Origin: Paludibacteraceae bacterium
GTDB taxonomy: Bacteria; Bacteroidota; Bacteroidia; Bacteroidales; Paludibacteraceae
Direction: 5' to 3'
DNA length: 44,478 nt
Assembly: GCA_905233925.1 (NCBI GenBank)
Contig: CAJOFV010000001.1
Span: 1-44,478 of the forward strand
Position numbers and translations under genes: made by a program. Below are positions 1 through 8,712 of the stretch, in pieces. The notes under the pieces are model-generated. The model searched no databases. It was not told the origin of the DNA and saw nothing but the letters and a program-made list of their open reading frames with translations. The number at the start of each line of letters is the position of its first letter. The first letter of the stretch is position 1.

Positions 1-32
1 ACGACATGATGGGTAGAGTAGTGGAGGAATAA
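1..32 (+). CDS. C-terminal tail of an unidentified upstream gene (partial)
   Basis: An open frame enters from the left edge and ends [13 protein letters not shown]. Its TAA overlaps the engB start codon as TAATG, which suggests translational coupling. Too little is present to name a family. Confidence 0.45.
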   Translation, partial: DMMGRVVEE

Positions 33-670
33 TGATTACCAGTGCTGAATTTGTAATATCCAATCCCGATGTGGCAACGTGCCCGAAAAGCACGTTGCCT
101 GAATATGCTTTCATCGGACGGTCGAACGTGGGCAAGTCGTCGCTGATAAATATGCTGTGCCATAACCCGAAACTCGCCAAGACCTCCCAAAAGCCCGGCA
201 AGACGCTTCTCATCAATCATTTTTTGGTGGAATCGTCAAATCCTCAAATTTTCCAATCTTCAAATGCCAAATGCCCTTGGCATTTGGTGGATTTGCCGGG
301 CTATGGCTTTGCGCAAACGGGACAAAAGCAGCGGGAACAACTGCGCAAGATGATTGAGCGGTATTGCCTGCTGCGGGAACAACTGGTCAGTCTGTTTGTA
401 CTGGTGGACTGCCGTCTGGCACCGCAGAAGATTGACCTTGAATTTATGCAGTGGCTTGGCGAAAACGAAGTGCCGTTTGCTATTGTTTTCACCAAAGCGG
501 ACAAGGTCGGCAAAGGGCGTCTGTCCGAGAATGTGGGGGCATATAAGCAGACGCTTCTCGAAACATGGGAAGAATTGCCGCCGATATTTATCACGTCCGC
601 CGAGAAAGGCGATGGCGCGGAAGAACTGATTAATTATATCGAAACCATCAATGCTGATTTGGGAAAATAA
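32..670 (+). CDS. engB: ribosome-biogenesis GTPase EngB/YsxC with an internal repeat-encoded insertion
   Basis: A TrmE-Era-EngA-YihA-type GTPase of 212 aa that in characterised bacteria assists late assembly of the large ribosomal subunit in the cytoplasm. Visible motifs are the G1 loop GRSNVGKSS near residue 29, G3 DLPGYGFA near residue 88, G4 TKAD near residue 152 and a G5-like TSAEKG near residue 189. About 13-14 residues ([15 protein letters not shown] region, about 67-83) lie between the strand ending INHFLV and G3, where relatives usually have only a few. This insertion is encoded by an 8-nt tandem repeat (233-264) and a 9-bp inverted repeat (267-287). The start ATG overlaps the preceding TAA, and the 3' end overlaps the next gene by 20 nt, so the genes are probably cotranscribed. 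Confidence 0.95.
   Translation: MITSAEFVISNPDVATCPKSTLPEYAFIGRSNVGKSSLINMLCHNPKLAKTSQKPGKTLLINHFLVESSNPQIFQSSNAKCPWHLVDLPGYGFAQTGQKQREQLRKMIERYCLLREQLVSLFVLVDCRLAPQKIDLEFMQWLGENEVPFAIVFTKADKVGKGRLSENVGAYKQTLLETWEELPPIFITSAEKGDGAEELINYIETINADLGK
233..287 (+). repeat. 8-nt tandem repeat (TCTTCAAA family) plus inverted repeat inside engB
   Basis: Four 8-nt units at 233-264 read TCGTCAAA, TCCTCAAA, TTTTCCAA and TCTTCAAA. A perfect 9-bp inverted repeat follows: CCAAATGCC at 267-275 and GGCATTTGG at 279-287, with loop CTT. The array is translated in frame within engB. Confidence 0.85.
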
Positions 671-1196
671 CGAGGACATCCGCTTTGTTTCATGCGCTAA
701 TAACCGCCGCGAGATACAGAAAGCGTTGGACGACTGCCGCGAAGAGCGCCGTCCGTATGTCTTTGTTACGCCCACGATGCGCGAGATTCTGCAACTCAAC
801 CGCGTTCTGGTGCCGGTGACGATGTTGGAGGAGGAAACCTACAAAGCGGAAATCTGCACGTACCTTGCCCGCAAGACAGGCGCGCACCTTATATTATTAA
901 AGGCGCACGACTACGGCTCGCACGCGCAGCAGAACACCAACCGCATCAAAACGCATATCGAGTCTGTGTCTGCCAAGACAGGAACAGCCATCTCATACGA
1001 GATTCAGGAAGCGCGCAAGGACAGTTTCTCGCTGTACAAAGAAGCCGTGGAGCGCCAATCCGAAACAGGGCATCAGCTGCTTGTGCTGACCGCTTCCCGT
1101 GAATACGGCTTGGATGACATCCTTTTCGGTCCGCCCGAACGCCATCCCGTTATGCTTATTAACCCGCGTGCCGATTTGTTTTCCCTCTGCGACTAA
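651..1196 (+). CDS. hypothetical protein, possibly related to universal stress proteins
   Basis: A 181-aa soluble alpha/beta-looking protein without a signal peptide. It shows alternating hydrophobic strands ([34 protein letters not shown]), and the two-half arrangement resembles Usp/Rossmann-like folds. I saw no clear ATP-binding G-2X-G-9X-G motif, so the assignment is tentative. It starts inside the 3' end of engB and ends 15 nt before the permease gene, so it is probably translationally coupled to engB. The family is not recognised with confidence. Confidence 0.7.
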   Translation: MLIWENNEDIRFVSCANNRREIQKALDDCREERRPYVFVTPTMREILQLNRVLVPVTMLEEETYKAEICTYLARKTGAHLILLKAHDYGSHAQQNTNRIKTHIESVSAKTGTAISYEIQEARKDSFSLYKEAVERQSETGHQLLVLTASREYGLDDILFGPPERHPVMLINPRADLFSLCD

Positions 1197-1228
1197 TCTT
1201 CAAACCCTCAAATGTTGAAATCTTCAAA
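1197..1228 (+). repeat. 8-nt tandem repeat (TCTTCAAA family) supplying a start codon
   Basis: Four units: TCTTCAAA, CCCTCAAA, TGTTGAAA and TCTTCAAA. The array begins directly after the TAA of the preceding gene, and the permease ATG (1212-1214) is made at the junction of units 2 and 3. The permease N-terminus (MLKSSNP) is therefore repeat-encoded. Confidence 0.8.
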
Positions 1229-2174
1229 TCCCATATTATTCTTTGCGTTTATTCTGCTTTTGGCGGGACTGTTCGTGTTGGATATATGTTCCGGCAGCGT
1301 TTGGCTCTTGTCGGACGGCTTGTGGAGTAGAGGCGAAGGACTGACGGCATTAGGGCAGCAACTCTTTGTTAATTTGCGTTTGCCGCGTGCGATTACTGCC
1401 ATTCTTGCCGGCGCAGCGTTGTCTGTCAGCGGTTTGATGATGCAGACGCTGTTCCGCAACCCATTGGCGGGACCGTATATACTGGGTGTCAGCAGCGGTG
1501 CCGGATTAGGTGTGGCGCTGGTGACGATGGCATCTACGATGACCGGCTTGCGTCTCCTGGCGATGGGACAAGTGGCGGTGGCTACGGCAGCTGTGCTCGG
1601 CGCGCTCGCCGTGCTTTTGCTGGTGGTCAGTCTGCTGATTGTCGGTATGATGATTGGTTCGATTGCCGGAGCGTTGGTGAACCTGATTCAGAACTTTGCC
1701 AATCCGGATGCGCTGAAACTCTTTATTGTTTGGACGCTTGGTTCGTTGTCTTCCGTTGGATGGACGGAATTAACCATCTTGGCAGTCACTATGCTTGTCG
1801 GCGCGATTCTTGTGCTGTGCCTTGTTAAGCCGCTGAACGGTTTGCTTTTGGGTGAAAACTATGCCCGTGCGTTGGGTGTGAATGTCGAGCACACGCGCAC
1901 GCTGATTGTCATCGCTACCTGTCTGCTTGCCGGCGGTATAACGGCATTCTGCGGACCGATAGCGTTTGTGGGTGTGGCTGTTCCGCATATCGCCCGCGGG
2001 ATTTTCCGTACATCCAATCACCGCATTACGGCTGCCGCTTCGGCGCTTGTGGGAGCGAACCTGTTGCTCGTTTGCGACATTCTATGCAATGCGTTCACAT
2101 ATCCGCTGCCAATATCAACAATGAGCGCCCTGTTCGGAGCGCCCATTATCATTTGGATTATCGTCAGGAAGTAA
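1212..2174 (+). CDS. FecCD/BtuC-family ABC transporter permease (iron-siderophore, haem or cobalamin uptake)
   Basis: A polytopic inner-membrane protein of 320 aa in the BtuC/FecD family, which imports iron chelates or cobalamin together with an ATPase and a binding protein. Supporting motifs are LRLPRAITAILAGAALSVSG near residue 57, FRNPLAGPYILGVSSGA near residue 82, and the C-terminal CGPIAFVGVAVPHIAR segment that contacts the ATPase. No ATPase or solute-binding gene is adjacent, and ClpB follows convergently. The stretch VLLLVVSLLIVGMMIG seems to lack about eight charged loop residues that relatives carry between these helices, so a small in-frame deletion is possible. The substrate cannot be told from sequence. 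Confidence 0.9.
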   Translation: MLKSSNPILFFAFILLLAGLFVLDICSGSVWLLSDGLWSRGEGLTALGQQLFVNLRLPRAITAILAGAALSVSGLMMQTLFRNPLAGPYILGVSSGAGLGVALVTMASTMTGLRLLAMGQVAVATAAVLGALAVLLLVVSLLIVGMMIGSIAGALVNLIQNFANPDALKLFIVWTLGSLSSVGWTELTILAVTMLVGAILVLCLVKPLNGLLLGENYARALGVNVEHTRTLIVIATCLLAGGITAFCGPIAFVGVAVPHIARGIFRTSNHRITAAASALVGANLLLVCDILCNAFTYPLPISTMSALFGAPIIIWIIVRK

Positions 2175-2176
2175 GA

Positions 2177-4300
2177 TTAGTTCTTGAAGTGCAGTTCGCC
2201 GTCGAGGAGTTCGACAATTACAGGACGTTTGGTGTCCACACGGCCGGAAATAATCTGTTTCGAGAGTTCGTTCAGTACAAGACGTTGCAAGGCTCTCTTG
2301 ACAGGTCGTGCGCCAAACTGCGGGTCGTAACCTTCTCTCGCAATATAATCAATGGCATCGTTCGTCACGCGGAGATCAATGCCCTGAGTCTCCAACATCT
2401 TGTGAATGGCGGTGATTTGCAGACTTACTACGTCGCGAATCTGTGCCTCGTTCAGCGGCGAGAAGATAATCGTCTCGTCAATACGGTTCAAAAACTCCGG
2501 ACGAATGGTTTGGCGGAGCAAATCAAGCACCTGTTTCTTGGTCGTTTCCTCGTCCACGCCTTTCTCTTCGTTCTCACGGATAAGTTGTGAGCCGAGGTTG
2601 GAAGTCATGATAATCAAGGTGTTCTTGAAGTTCACGACACGACCTTTGTTGTCTGTCAGACGTCCGTCATCCAACACTTGCAGCAAGACATTGAATACAT
2701 CCGGATGGGCTTTTTCGATTTCATCGAAGAGCACGACGGAGTAGGGTTTGCGGCGAATGGCTTCGGTCAGTTGGCCACCTTCGTCGTAACCGACGTATCC
2801 GGGAGGCGCTCCGATAAGCCGCGTTGCAGAGAATTTCTCCTGGTACTCGGACATATCGATACGTGTCATCATGTTCTCATCGTCAAAGAGGTAGTCCGCG
2901 AGTGCTTTTGCGAGCTCGGTTTTGCCGACACCGGTTGTTCCGAGGAAGATGAAACTGCCAATTGGACGTTTCGGATCCTGCAAGCCTGCACGGCTGCGAC
3001 GGATGGCATCACTGACGGCAATGATGGCATTGTCCTGACCGATGACGCGTTTGTGAAGTTCCTCCTCAAGATGCAAGAGTTTGTCGCGCTCGGACTGCAT
3101 CATCTTGTTCACGGGAATACCCGTCCAACGTGCAACCACTTCGGCTATATCATCTTCATCGACTTCCTCGTCAATAAGCGGTCCGTTGCCGCTTGCAGCA
3201 GATATATTACGCAATGCTTCCTGGGCAGCCTTGATGTTCGCTTCGGCTTGTTGGAGCTTGCCGTAACGGATTTCCGCGACTTTGCCGTAATCGCCTTCGC
3301 GCTCCGCCAGTTCGGCTTGATGTTTCATCTGCTCGATATTGGCTTTTTCGTTCTGAATGGTGGCAACGTAGCCTTTTTCCTTTTCCCATTGGGCGTTCAT
3401 CTTGTTGCGCTCTTCGTTGAGTTTGGCAAGTTGCTCTTTGATGGTAGCCAGTTTCTCGTCGTTCTTCTCGCGCTTGATGGCTTCGCGTTCAATCTCCAGT
3501 TGTTTGATCTGGCGGTCAAGATTATCTATCTCTTCCGGCTTGGAATCGACTTCGAGACGCAGTTTTGCCGCCGCCTCATCAACAAGGTCAATCGCCTTGT
3601 CGGGCAAGTAACGGTCCGTAATATACCGCGCGGAGAGCGTGACGGCCGCGATAAGGGCATCGTCCATGATACGCACTTTGTGGTGGGTTTCATAGCGCTC
3701 CTTCAAACCACGTAGAATGGAAATGGTAGCCGCCTCATCGGGCTCATCGACCATAACCTTCTGGAACCGGCGCTCAAGGGCTTTGTCAGTTTCGAAGTAT
3801 TTCTGGTATTCGTCCAAAGTGGTCGCACCGATAGCTCTGAGTTCGCCCCGCGCCAACGCAGGTTTGAGGATGTTGGCTGCATCCATCGCGCCCGAAGACT
3901 TGCCGGCACCGACCAGTGTGTGAATCTCATCAATAAAGAGGATGATTTCACCGGCCGCCTGTACGACTTCGTTAATCACGCCCTTCAGACGCTCTTCGAA
4001 CTCACCTTGATATTTCGCACCTGCAATGAGCGCACCCATATCGAGGGAGTAAATCAGTTTCTTTTTCAGGTTCTCGGGCACGTCGCCGCGCACGATACGA
4101 TGGGCAAGACCTTCCGCGATGGCGGTCTTTCCGACACCGGGCTCGCCAATCAGAATAGGATTGTTCTTCGTCCGCCGGCTCAAGATTTGCAGCACGCGGC
4201 GAATCTCGTCATCACGACCGATAACCGGGTCGAGTTTGCCTTGCTGCGCCCTCTCGCAGAGGTTGATGGCAAATTTGTTTAAGTTTTCTCTCTTTTCCAT
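2177..4300 (-). CDS. clpB: ATP-dependent disaggregase ClpB lacking the N-terminal domain
   Basis: A Hsp100 disaggregase that with DnaK threads aggregated proteins through its hexameric pore. NBD1 carries Walker [10 protein letters not shown] near residue 51 and Walker B ILFIDE near residue 120. The coiled-coil M-domain covers about residues 250-380. NBD2 carries Walker [10 protein letters not shown] near residue 453 and pore loop GYVGYDEGG. The protein is 707 aa, against roughly 860 for full-length ClpB, and starts ([10 protein letters not shown]) at the beginning of NBD1. No N-domain is encoded in the 129-nt gap upstream, so only the short form, like the internal-start isoform of E. coli, can be made here. 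The stop lies 2 bp from the convergent permease stop. Confidence 0.97.
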   Translation of the reverse strand: MEKRENLNKFAINLCERAQQGKLDPVIGRDDEIRRVLQILSRRTKNNPILIGEPGVGKTAIAEGLAHRIVRGDVPENLKKKLIYSLDMGALIAGAKYQGEFEERLKGVINEVVQAAGEIILFIDEIHTLVGAGKSSGAMDAANILKPALARGELRAIGATTLDEYQKYFETDKALERRFQKVMVDEPDEAATISILRGLKERYETHHKVRIMDDALIAAVTLSARYITDRYLPDKAIDLVDEAAAKLRLEVDSKPEEIDNLDRQIKQLEIEREAIKREKNDEKLATIKEQLAKLNEERNKMNAQWEKEKGYVATIQNEKANIEQMKHQAELAEREGDYGKVAEIRYGKLQQAEANIKAAQEALRNISAASGNGPLIDEEVDEDDIAEVVARWTGIPVNKMMQSERDKLLHLEEELHKRVIGQDNAIIAVSDAIRRSRAGLQDPKRPIGSFIFLGTTGVGKTELAKALADYLFDDENMMTRIDMSEYQEKFSATRLIGAPPGYVGYDEGGQLTEAIRRKPYSVVLFDEIEKAHPDVFNVLLQVLDDGRLTDNKGRVVNFKNTLIIMTSNLGSQLIRENEEKGVDEETTKKQVLDLLRQTIRPEFLNRIDETIIFSPLNEAQIRDVVSLQITAIHKMLETQGIDLRVTNDAIDYIAREGYDPQFGARPVKRALQRLVLNELSKQIISGRVDTKRPVIVELLDGELHFKN

Positions 4301-4360
4301 AGTTGTAGCATTTTAACGTTTGCCCTTTTATCGTCAAAAGTTGTACCAAAAGCACAGCGG

Positions 4361-4375
4361 CTGCCAAAATGGCAG
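4361..4375. promoter_or_regulatory. perfect palindrome upstream of clpB, candidate operator
   Basis: CTGCCA-AAA-TGGCAG lies about 60 bp before the clpB start, in the only gap that can hold its promoter. It is not the CIRCE/HrcA element. A repressor or activator role is inferred from position and symmetry only. Confidence 0.4.
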
Positions 4376-4400
4376 TCGCGTGTCAGTTTTGAACTATACA

Positions 4401-4422
4401 AGAGATGCTTAAGAGATGCTTA
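4401..4422. repeat. 11-nt tandem duplication upstream of clpB
   Basis: Two exact copies of AGAGATGCTTA between the end of the DUF4837 gene and clpB. This is one of three loci in the window with tandem repeats of period 11. Confidence 0.7.
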
Positions 4423-4429
4423 ACATATG

Positions 4430-5542
4430 CTATTTGTCCTGACTGACAATCACCTCCTCCAACTCGTTCATTTGTTGCGGGAGAACGAGGGTGTAAAGAA
4501 TGGCTTCTGCCTGCCGGAGAGCATTGCGTTTCTTTTGCCCGGGAGCCAAAACATAGACTTCGGCGGTAATGACGCGGTGATTGACTTCGTCAATGCAGGT
4601 GTGGCTGACATATGGTCCCCCCATTGCTTCGCCGTTGTAAATCTTCCATAATCCACGCACTTCGGCTTTGTACGGATCCGCCTGAATGACCCGCATTTGC
4701 GGGGGGAAGACTTTATATTCGGTGCCCATATAAGAGCCTGGAACAGAGGCGGTGATAATCTTTCCAAGCACGGCATCACGTTTGGCGTTCAGATAATCCG
4801 GCGTGAAGGTTTTTTCATCGGTGTAAGGGTAGGAATAGACCACCAAATCGCGGCGCATGGGACCTTTGTTGTTGCAGCACCAGATGACGGAGACCGCTTC
4901 GCTATTGGATGTGAGAATTGTATCCTGAATAAGCATGTAATCTTCGGGAATGAGCATGTCAATGCCGATGCGTTTTTGTAAGGCAGCACGGGCATCTTTG
5001 GCCGTGGACGCGCGGTAGAACTGCTTCTGACGGTCAATTTCCTGCTTAACAAACCAATCACGCATTTCTTCGCCGTGGGCGGTCCAGTAAGCGATAAACG
5101 CCTCATCATCAGGCACTTGTATGCGATAAACCGCCTGCGGATGCGACCAGTAGTCAATGCTGTACTTTGCTTTGGTTTGGGTATAACGATTCGGGTCGAT
5201 ATCAATAATAAGGACATTGCGCGTGGGCTTGAGGAAGTCGTCAAACGCAGCCGGCGCCACGTGCGTGAGATTGAAATACGGCTCCATTTGCGGCAGGCAG
5301 GGCATATCGGCGCCCATGACCGCTTTTACCATGTCATACGTCGTGGCAATATTTTCGGCATAGGCGGAAGCACTCACCACCTCCTGCGGATTCGCCAAAG
5401 GACGCGACGGCATCACCACCAGACACTCATAGATACTGCCCGTAGCTGAAACTTTTGTGCCGCCATTAGCACCCTTGCAACCGGACAAGACAATAGCAAC
5501 TACGGCGCACAAAACAACCAAAAAAGAACCTCTTGCTTTCAT
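4430..5542 (-). CDS. DUF4837 family lipoprotein
   Basis: A 370-aa predicted lipoprotein found across Bacteroidetes, of unknown function. The start is taken at MKARGSF because it begins a signal peptide with lipobox LSGC (Cys near residue 22), and because the promoter -7 box (5562-5569) lies just upstream. The longer frame would begin inside the promoter. The body contains the region MPSRPLANPQEV and a C-terminal GLWKIYNGEAMGGPYVSH, which I associate with this family. clpB follows 129 nt downstream with its own upstream elements. It is divergent from the nitroreductase gene, with which it shares a palindromic promoter region. Confidence 0.85.
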   Translation of the reverse strand: MKARGSFLVVLCAVVAIVLSGCKGANGGTKVSATGSIYECLVVMPSRPLANPQEVVSASAYAENIATTYDMVKAVMGADMPCLPQMEPYFNLTHVAPAAFDDFLKPTRNVLIIDIDPNRYTQTKAKYSIDYWSHPQAVYRIQVPDDEAFIAYWTAHGEEMRDWFVKQEIDRQKQFYRASTAKDARAALQKRIGIDMLIPEDYMLIQDTILTSNSEAVSVIWCCNNKGPMRRDLVVYSYPYTDEKTFTPDYLNAKRDAVLGKIITASVPGSYMGTEYKVFPPQMRVIQADPYKAEVRGLWKIYNGEAMGGPYVSHTCIDEVNHRVITAEVYVLAPGQKKRNALRQAEAILYTLVLPQQMNELEEVIVSQDK

Positions 5543-5561
5543 AATTATCAATATTTTGCTG

Positions 5562-5609
5562 CAAAGGTACGAAAATATTTGCATATATGCAAAAAAAAGC
5601 GTAATTTTG
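5562..5609. promoter_or_regulatory. divergent promoter pair sharing the palindrome TTTGCATATATGCAAA
   Basis: The palindrome is at 5578-5593. Rightward, TTTG (5578-5581), 20 bp, then TAATTTTG (5602-5609) drives the nitroreductase gene. Leftward, the opposite arm (5590-5593), 20 bp, then TACCTTTG (5569-5562) drives the DUF4837 gene. Both fit the Bacteroidetes -33/-7 consensus. Confidence 0.8.
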
Positions 5610-5629
5610 CGCCGCAAAACGTAAAAATA

Positions 5630-6142
5630 ATGGAAACATTCATGGAATTATGTCGCCACAGGCGGTCAATCCGGCGTTATACGTCGCAGCCTGTTGAGCG
5701 CGAAAAAATTGATTATATGTTGCGTTGTGCGCTGATGTCGCCCTCCGGCAAACGCCGTAATCCGTGGGAGTTTGTGGTGGTAACCGATATGGCGAAGATT
5801 CGTGCCATGGCGCCCTGCAAAGAATACGGTGCCGGAATGCTTGAGACGGCCATGGCGGCGATAGTAGTGGCTGTAGATGCGTCTCTGGGCGACACGTGGC
5901 AGGCAGACGGTGCTATTGCGGCGGAGCATTTGCTTTTGGCGGCAGCGGAACAGGGATTGGGTGCATGTTGGTGCCACATTTATGGTCGGGAAGAAGCGGA
6001 ACGGCTTGTTCGCGAGATTACCGGTATTCCTGAAGAACTGAATGTGCTTTGCGTCATTTCGCTCGGTTACAAGGACGAGGAACGCAAGGATTACGACCTT
6101 GATAAATTACTTTACGACAAAATACATAACGAAAAATTCTGA
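5630..6142 (+). CDS. nitroreductase family protein (FMN-dependent)
   Basis: A small (170 aa) nitroreductase-fold flavoenzyme, a family that uses NAD(P)H and FMN to reduce nitro compounds, quinones or other acceptors. Motifs seen are RRSIRRYTSQPV near residue 9 (FMN-phosphate contact), SPSGKRRNPWEFVVV near residue 37, and AAEHLLLAAAEQGLGACW near residue 100. The ATG at 5630 is 20 nt after the -7 box, so the longer upstream frame, which begins inside the promoter, is rejected. pdxA starts 1 nt after its stop, suggesting cotranscription. The physiological substrate is unknown. Confidence 0.9.
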   Translation: METFMELCRHRRSIRRYTSQPVEREKIDYMLRCALMSPSGKRRNPWEFVVVTDMAKIRAMAPCKEYGAGMLETAMAAIVVAVDASLGDTWQADGAIAAEHLLLAAAEQGLGACWCHIYGREEAERLVREITGIPEELNVLCVISLGYKDEERKDYDLDKLLYDKIHNEKF

Positions 6143-6143
6143 T

Positions 6144-7277
6144 ATGAAACCAACAATAGCCATTACCGCCGGTGATATTAATGGCATCGGTTACGAGGTG
6201 ATAATCAAGACATTAGCCGACTCGCACATCTACGAAATATGCAAGCCGGTAGTTTATGGCAACCTCTCCATTCTTAAACGTCATATGCAGACGCTTGGCG
6301 AGGAATGCCGCAATATGCAGTTCCAACTGATTCTGTCGCCGAAAGACGCGAAAGACGGCAAATTGAGCCTTGTTTCCTGCTATGCAGACGATACGCCGTT
6401 GGCAATCGGCGAATCCACGAAGGAAGCCGGCAAAGCATCGTTTGCTGCATTGGAGCGTGCCTGCAAAGACCTCAAAGAGGGATTTGTGGATGCGCTTGTG
6501 ACGGCACCGATTAATAAGGAAAATATTCAGTCTGACAGCTTTGCGTTCTCCGGTCACACGGAGTATCTGGCGTCGATTTTCGGCGGCGAGCACAAGGACG
6601 CGCTGATGATGATGGTAAGCGAGCGTATGAAAGTGGCGCTGGTTTGCAATCATACGCCGATTACCAAGGTAGCACAGATGATTTCCGAGGAGCGTATCCT
6701 GCGTAAACTTTCTACGCTGAATGCTTCGCTGAAGGATGATTTTATGATTCGCCGTCCGCGGATTGCCGTTCTGGCGCTTAATCCGCATGCCGGAGATAAC
6801 GGCTTAATCGGCAAAGAAGAACAGGATGTTATCAAACCCGCAATCGACAAGGCGGTGGAGCAGGGTATATTGGCATTTGGTCCATATAGCGCGGACGGTT
6901 TCTTTGGCGCGGGGCAATATACGCACTTCGATGCCATTCTTGCCATGTATCATGACCAGGGGCTGATTCCGTTCAAGAGTCTGGATATGGATGGCGTCAA
7001 TTATACCGCCGGATTGCCAATCATCCGTACTTCGCCGGATCATGGCACAGCATACGATCTTGCCGGCAAAAACAGCGCCAATCATTTATCGTTTGCGCAC
7101 TCGTTGTATTTGGCGATTGACTTGCTTAAGAACCGTGCTACAACGGCGGAAATCAACAAGGATCCGCTGGTTATCAAACCTCGTGAGGAGAAACCGGAAC
7201 GTCCGCATGTGCCGTTCTTTGTTCCGCCAAAGGATGACAAGCCTGCAGCAACACCGGATGCCGCACAGGCAGAATAA
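6144..7277 (+). CDS. pdxA: 4-hydroxythreonine-4-phosphate dehydrogenase PdxA
   Basis: A cytoplasmic, metal-dependent, NAD-using step of DXP-dependent vitamin B6 synthesis, oxidising 4-phosphohydroxy-L-threonine. The 377-aa product begins MKPTIAITAGDINGIGYE (a variant of the family's GDPxGIGPE), has the metal-ligand region FSGHTEYLA near residue 138, and contains MYHDQGLIPFK near residue 269 and TSPDHGTAYDLAGK near residue 295. The start at 6144 is chosen because PdxA proteins begin with this strand. The earlier in-frame start lies inside the nitroreductase gene. The last 35 or so residues are a Pro/Lys-rich tail without obvious function. It ends at a strong bidirectional terminator. Confidence 0.95.
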   Translation: MKPTIAITAGDINGIGYEVIIKTLADSHIYEICKPVVYGNLSILKRHMQTLGEECRNMQFQLILSPKDAKDGKLSLVSCYADDTPLAIGESTKEAGKASFAALERACKDLKEGFVDALVTAPINKENIQSDSFAFSGHTEYLASIFGGEHKDALMMMVSERMKVALVCNHTPITKVAQMISEERILRKLSTLNASLKDDFMIRRPRIAVLALNPHAGDNGLIGKEEQDVIKPAIDKAVEQGILAFGPYSADGFFGAGQYTHFDAILAMYHDQGLIPFKSLDMDGVNYTAGLPIIRTSPDHGTAYDLAGKNSANHLSFAHSLYLAIDLLKNRATTAEINKDPLVIKPREEKPERPHVPFFVPPKDDKPAATPDAAQAE

Positions 7278-7281
7278 AAAC

Positions 7282-7322
7282 AATACTCCCCGCCCTGAAG
7301 AAACAAGGTGGGGAGTATTTTA
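7282..7322. terminator. bidirectional intrinsic terminator between pdxA and the amylase operon
   Basis: A 13-bp stem pairs 7282-7294 (AATACTCCCC side) with 7307-7319, with one G-U pair. It is flanked by A-rich sequence on the left and a T-run on the right, so it can stop transcripts from both convergent genes. Confidence 0.85.
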
Positions 7323-7338
7323 GTATGATACGTAAGCC

Positions 7339-8691
7339 TTATTTAGTATAAATCTTCCAGCTCCAGGGCTTGAGCGTCAGCTCCTGCTGTGCGGCAAGTT
7401 CTTTCTCTTTTCCGCAGCAGCATTTGTAGGTGCCGGCATATTCCGCCAAATCAAGATTGACGGTTTGCTCCTCGCCTGACATATTCATTACAGCAAGAAC
7501 GGTATTGTTCCCGCATTTCGGGCAGTTCTTCTGGCGTACGCAGGCAAAAATCTTCTCGTTGTCTGCAGGAATACGAACCATCGGGGCTCCTTTCTCGTTG
7601 CTCCACAGGGCGCGGTTGTCCTTGCGCATTTGGTTCAGTTTCTGATACATGCCGTACTGGTGTGCATCGGGCACACGGTCAATTGTGTCCTTTTCAAAGA
7701 ATTGCAGACGATGGTGATTGCCGCTCAATTGACCCGTATAAATCAATGGCATTCCGGGAACAACGTACGTGAAAACAGCAAACAAATCCGCAGCATCACC
7801 CATCCGCTCAAACTCGGTGCCTGACCATGAGTTTTCGTCGTGGTTGGAGGTGAAATTCATGCGAATAGCGTCATGGCGAATGGTTGTGTCGCACCTCGCG
7901 AAGTAATTCCACAAATCTTCAACAGTTTGTTTACCCTGCGCCACTTGGTTCATAATGTGGTGCAACGTCCAGCCGTAGTACATATCAAATGCACTTTCGG
8001 TCAGTTCCTGCGCCTTGTCTTCATCCTCTGCTAACGTGAACATGTCAGGGTGTGTTTGGCGCAAATCAGCCATTGCCCAGTTCCAGAAATCTGTCGGCAC
8101 TTCTCCGGCTACGTCGCAGCGGAAACCGTCAATACCAATCGAATCCATCCACCAGTGCATAGCTTCCAGCATGGCGTTGCGCATATCTTGATTATGGTAG
8201 TTGAGTTTGGAAATGTCCGTCCAGTCATATTGAACCATCAGGTTGCCCAAGCTGTCGCGGTAGTGCCAGCCTTCATTCTGCGTCCAGGCATGGTCGGGAG
8301 CAGTATGGTTGGCAACCCAGTCCAGAATCACTTTGAATCCCAGTTCGTGTGCGGTTTTCAGAAAATGTTCAAAGTCAGCGCGTGTACCGAATTCAGGATT
8401 GATGGCGCAGTAGTCCTTGATAGAGTAGTAACTGCCAAGAGTACCTTTGCGGGTTAATTCGCCAATCGGTTGGCATGGCATTACCCAAATAATGTCAATT
8501 GAATTCTCGCGTAAATCGGGCAAGATGGCTTCTGCGGCAGCAAAGGTACCTTCGTCCGTTACTTGACGCGTGTTCAGTTCATAAATGGTGCTGTTATACG
8601 CCCAACACGGGTGACGATGTTCACAGCACGGTTTCTTTGCGCATCCGGCAAGCATCATCACCGCCAGAGCAAATAAGATCGATTTTTTCAT
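7339..8691 (-). CDS. GH13 alpha-amylase family lipoprotein
   Basis: A 450-aa secreted lipoprotein (lipobox LAGC, Cys at about 17) with a GH13 TIM barrel. Conserved regions in order are I DWVANH near residue 123, II GFRCDVAGE with the nucleophile Asp near residue 193, III TLAEDED with the acid/base Glu near residue 221, and IV FTSNHDEN near residue 282. It probably hydrolyses alpha-1,4-glucans or oligosaccharides at the cell envelope. It is the last gene of a three-gene minus-strand operon, 21 nt after the symporter gene. It is shorter than the first-gene amylase and lacks an extended N-terminal sandwich domain, so it may act on smaller products. Exact subfamily not determined. Confidence 0.93.
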   Translation of the reverse strand: MKKSILFALAVMMLAGCAKKPCCEHRHPCWAYNSTIYELNTRQVTDEGTFAAAEAILPDLRENSIDIIWVMPCQPIGELTRKGTLGSYYSIKDYCAINPEFGTRADFEHFLKTAHELGFKVILDWVANHTAPDHAWTQNEGWHYRDSLGNLMVQYDWTDISKLNYHNQDMRNAMLEAMHWWMDSIGIDGFRCDVAGEVPTDFWNWAMADLRQTHPDMFTLAEDEDKAQELTESAFDMYYGWTLHHIMNQVAQGKQTVEDLWNYFARCDTTIRHDAIRMNFTSNHDENSWSGTEFERMGDAADLFAVFTYVVPGMPLIYTGQLSGNHHRLQFFEKDTIDRVPDAHQYGMYQKLNQMRKDNRALWSNEKGAPMVRIPADNEKIFACVRQKNCPKCGNNTVLAVMNMSGEEQTVNLDLAEYAGTYKCCCGKEKELAAQQELTLKPWSWKIYTK

Positions 8692-8712
8692 GCTTTTATG
8701 ATTTAGTGTGTA

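Noticed and set aside
260..799. A 179-codon minus-strand frame across engB and the Usp-like gene
   Set aside because: It is antisense to two well-supported genes and lacks motifs.
2678..3715. A 345-codon open frame on the plus strand opposite clpB
   Set aside because: It mirrors conserved ClpB codons and has no promoter or domain of its own.
4361..4375. Palindrome before clpB as a CIRCE element for HrcA
   Set aside because: CIRCE is TTAGCACTC-N9-GAGTGCTAA, which does not match this sequence.
5543..5617. Longer N-terminus for the DUF4837 lipoprotein
   Set aside because: The extra codons lie over the promoter -7 and -33 elements and would bury the signal peptide.
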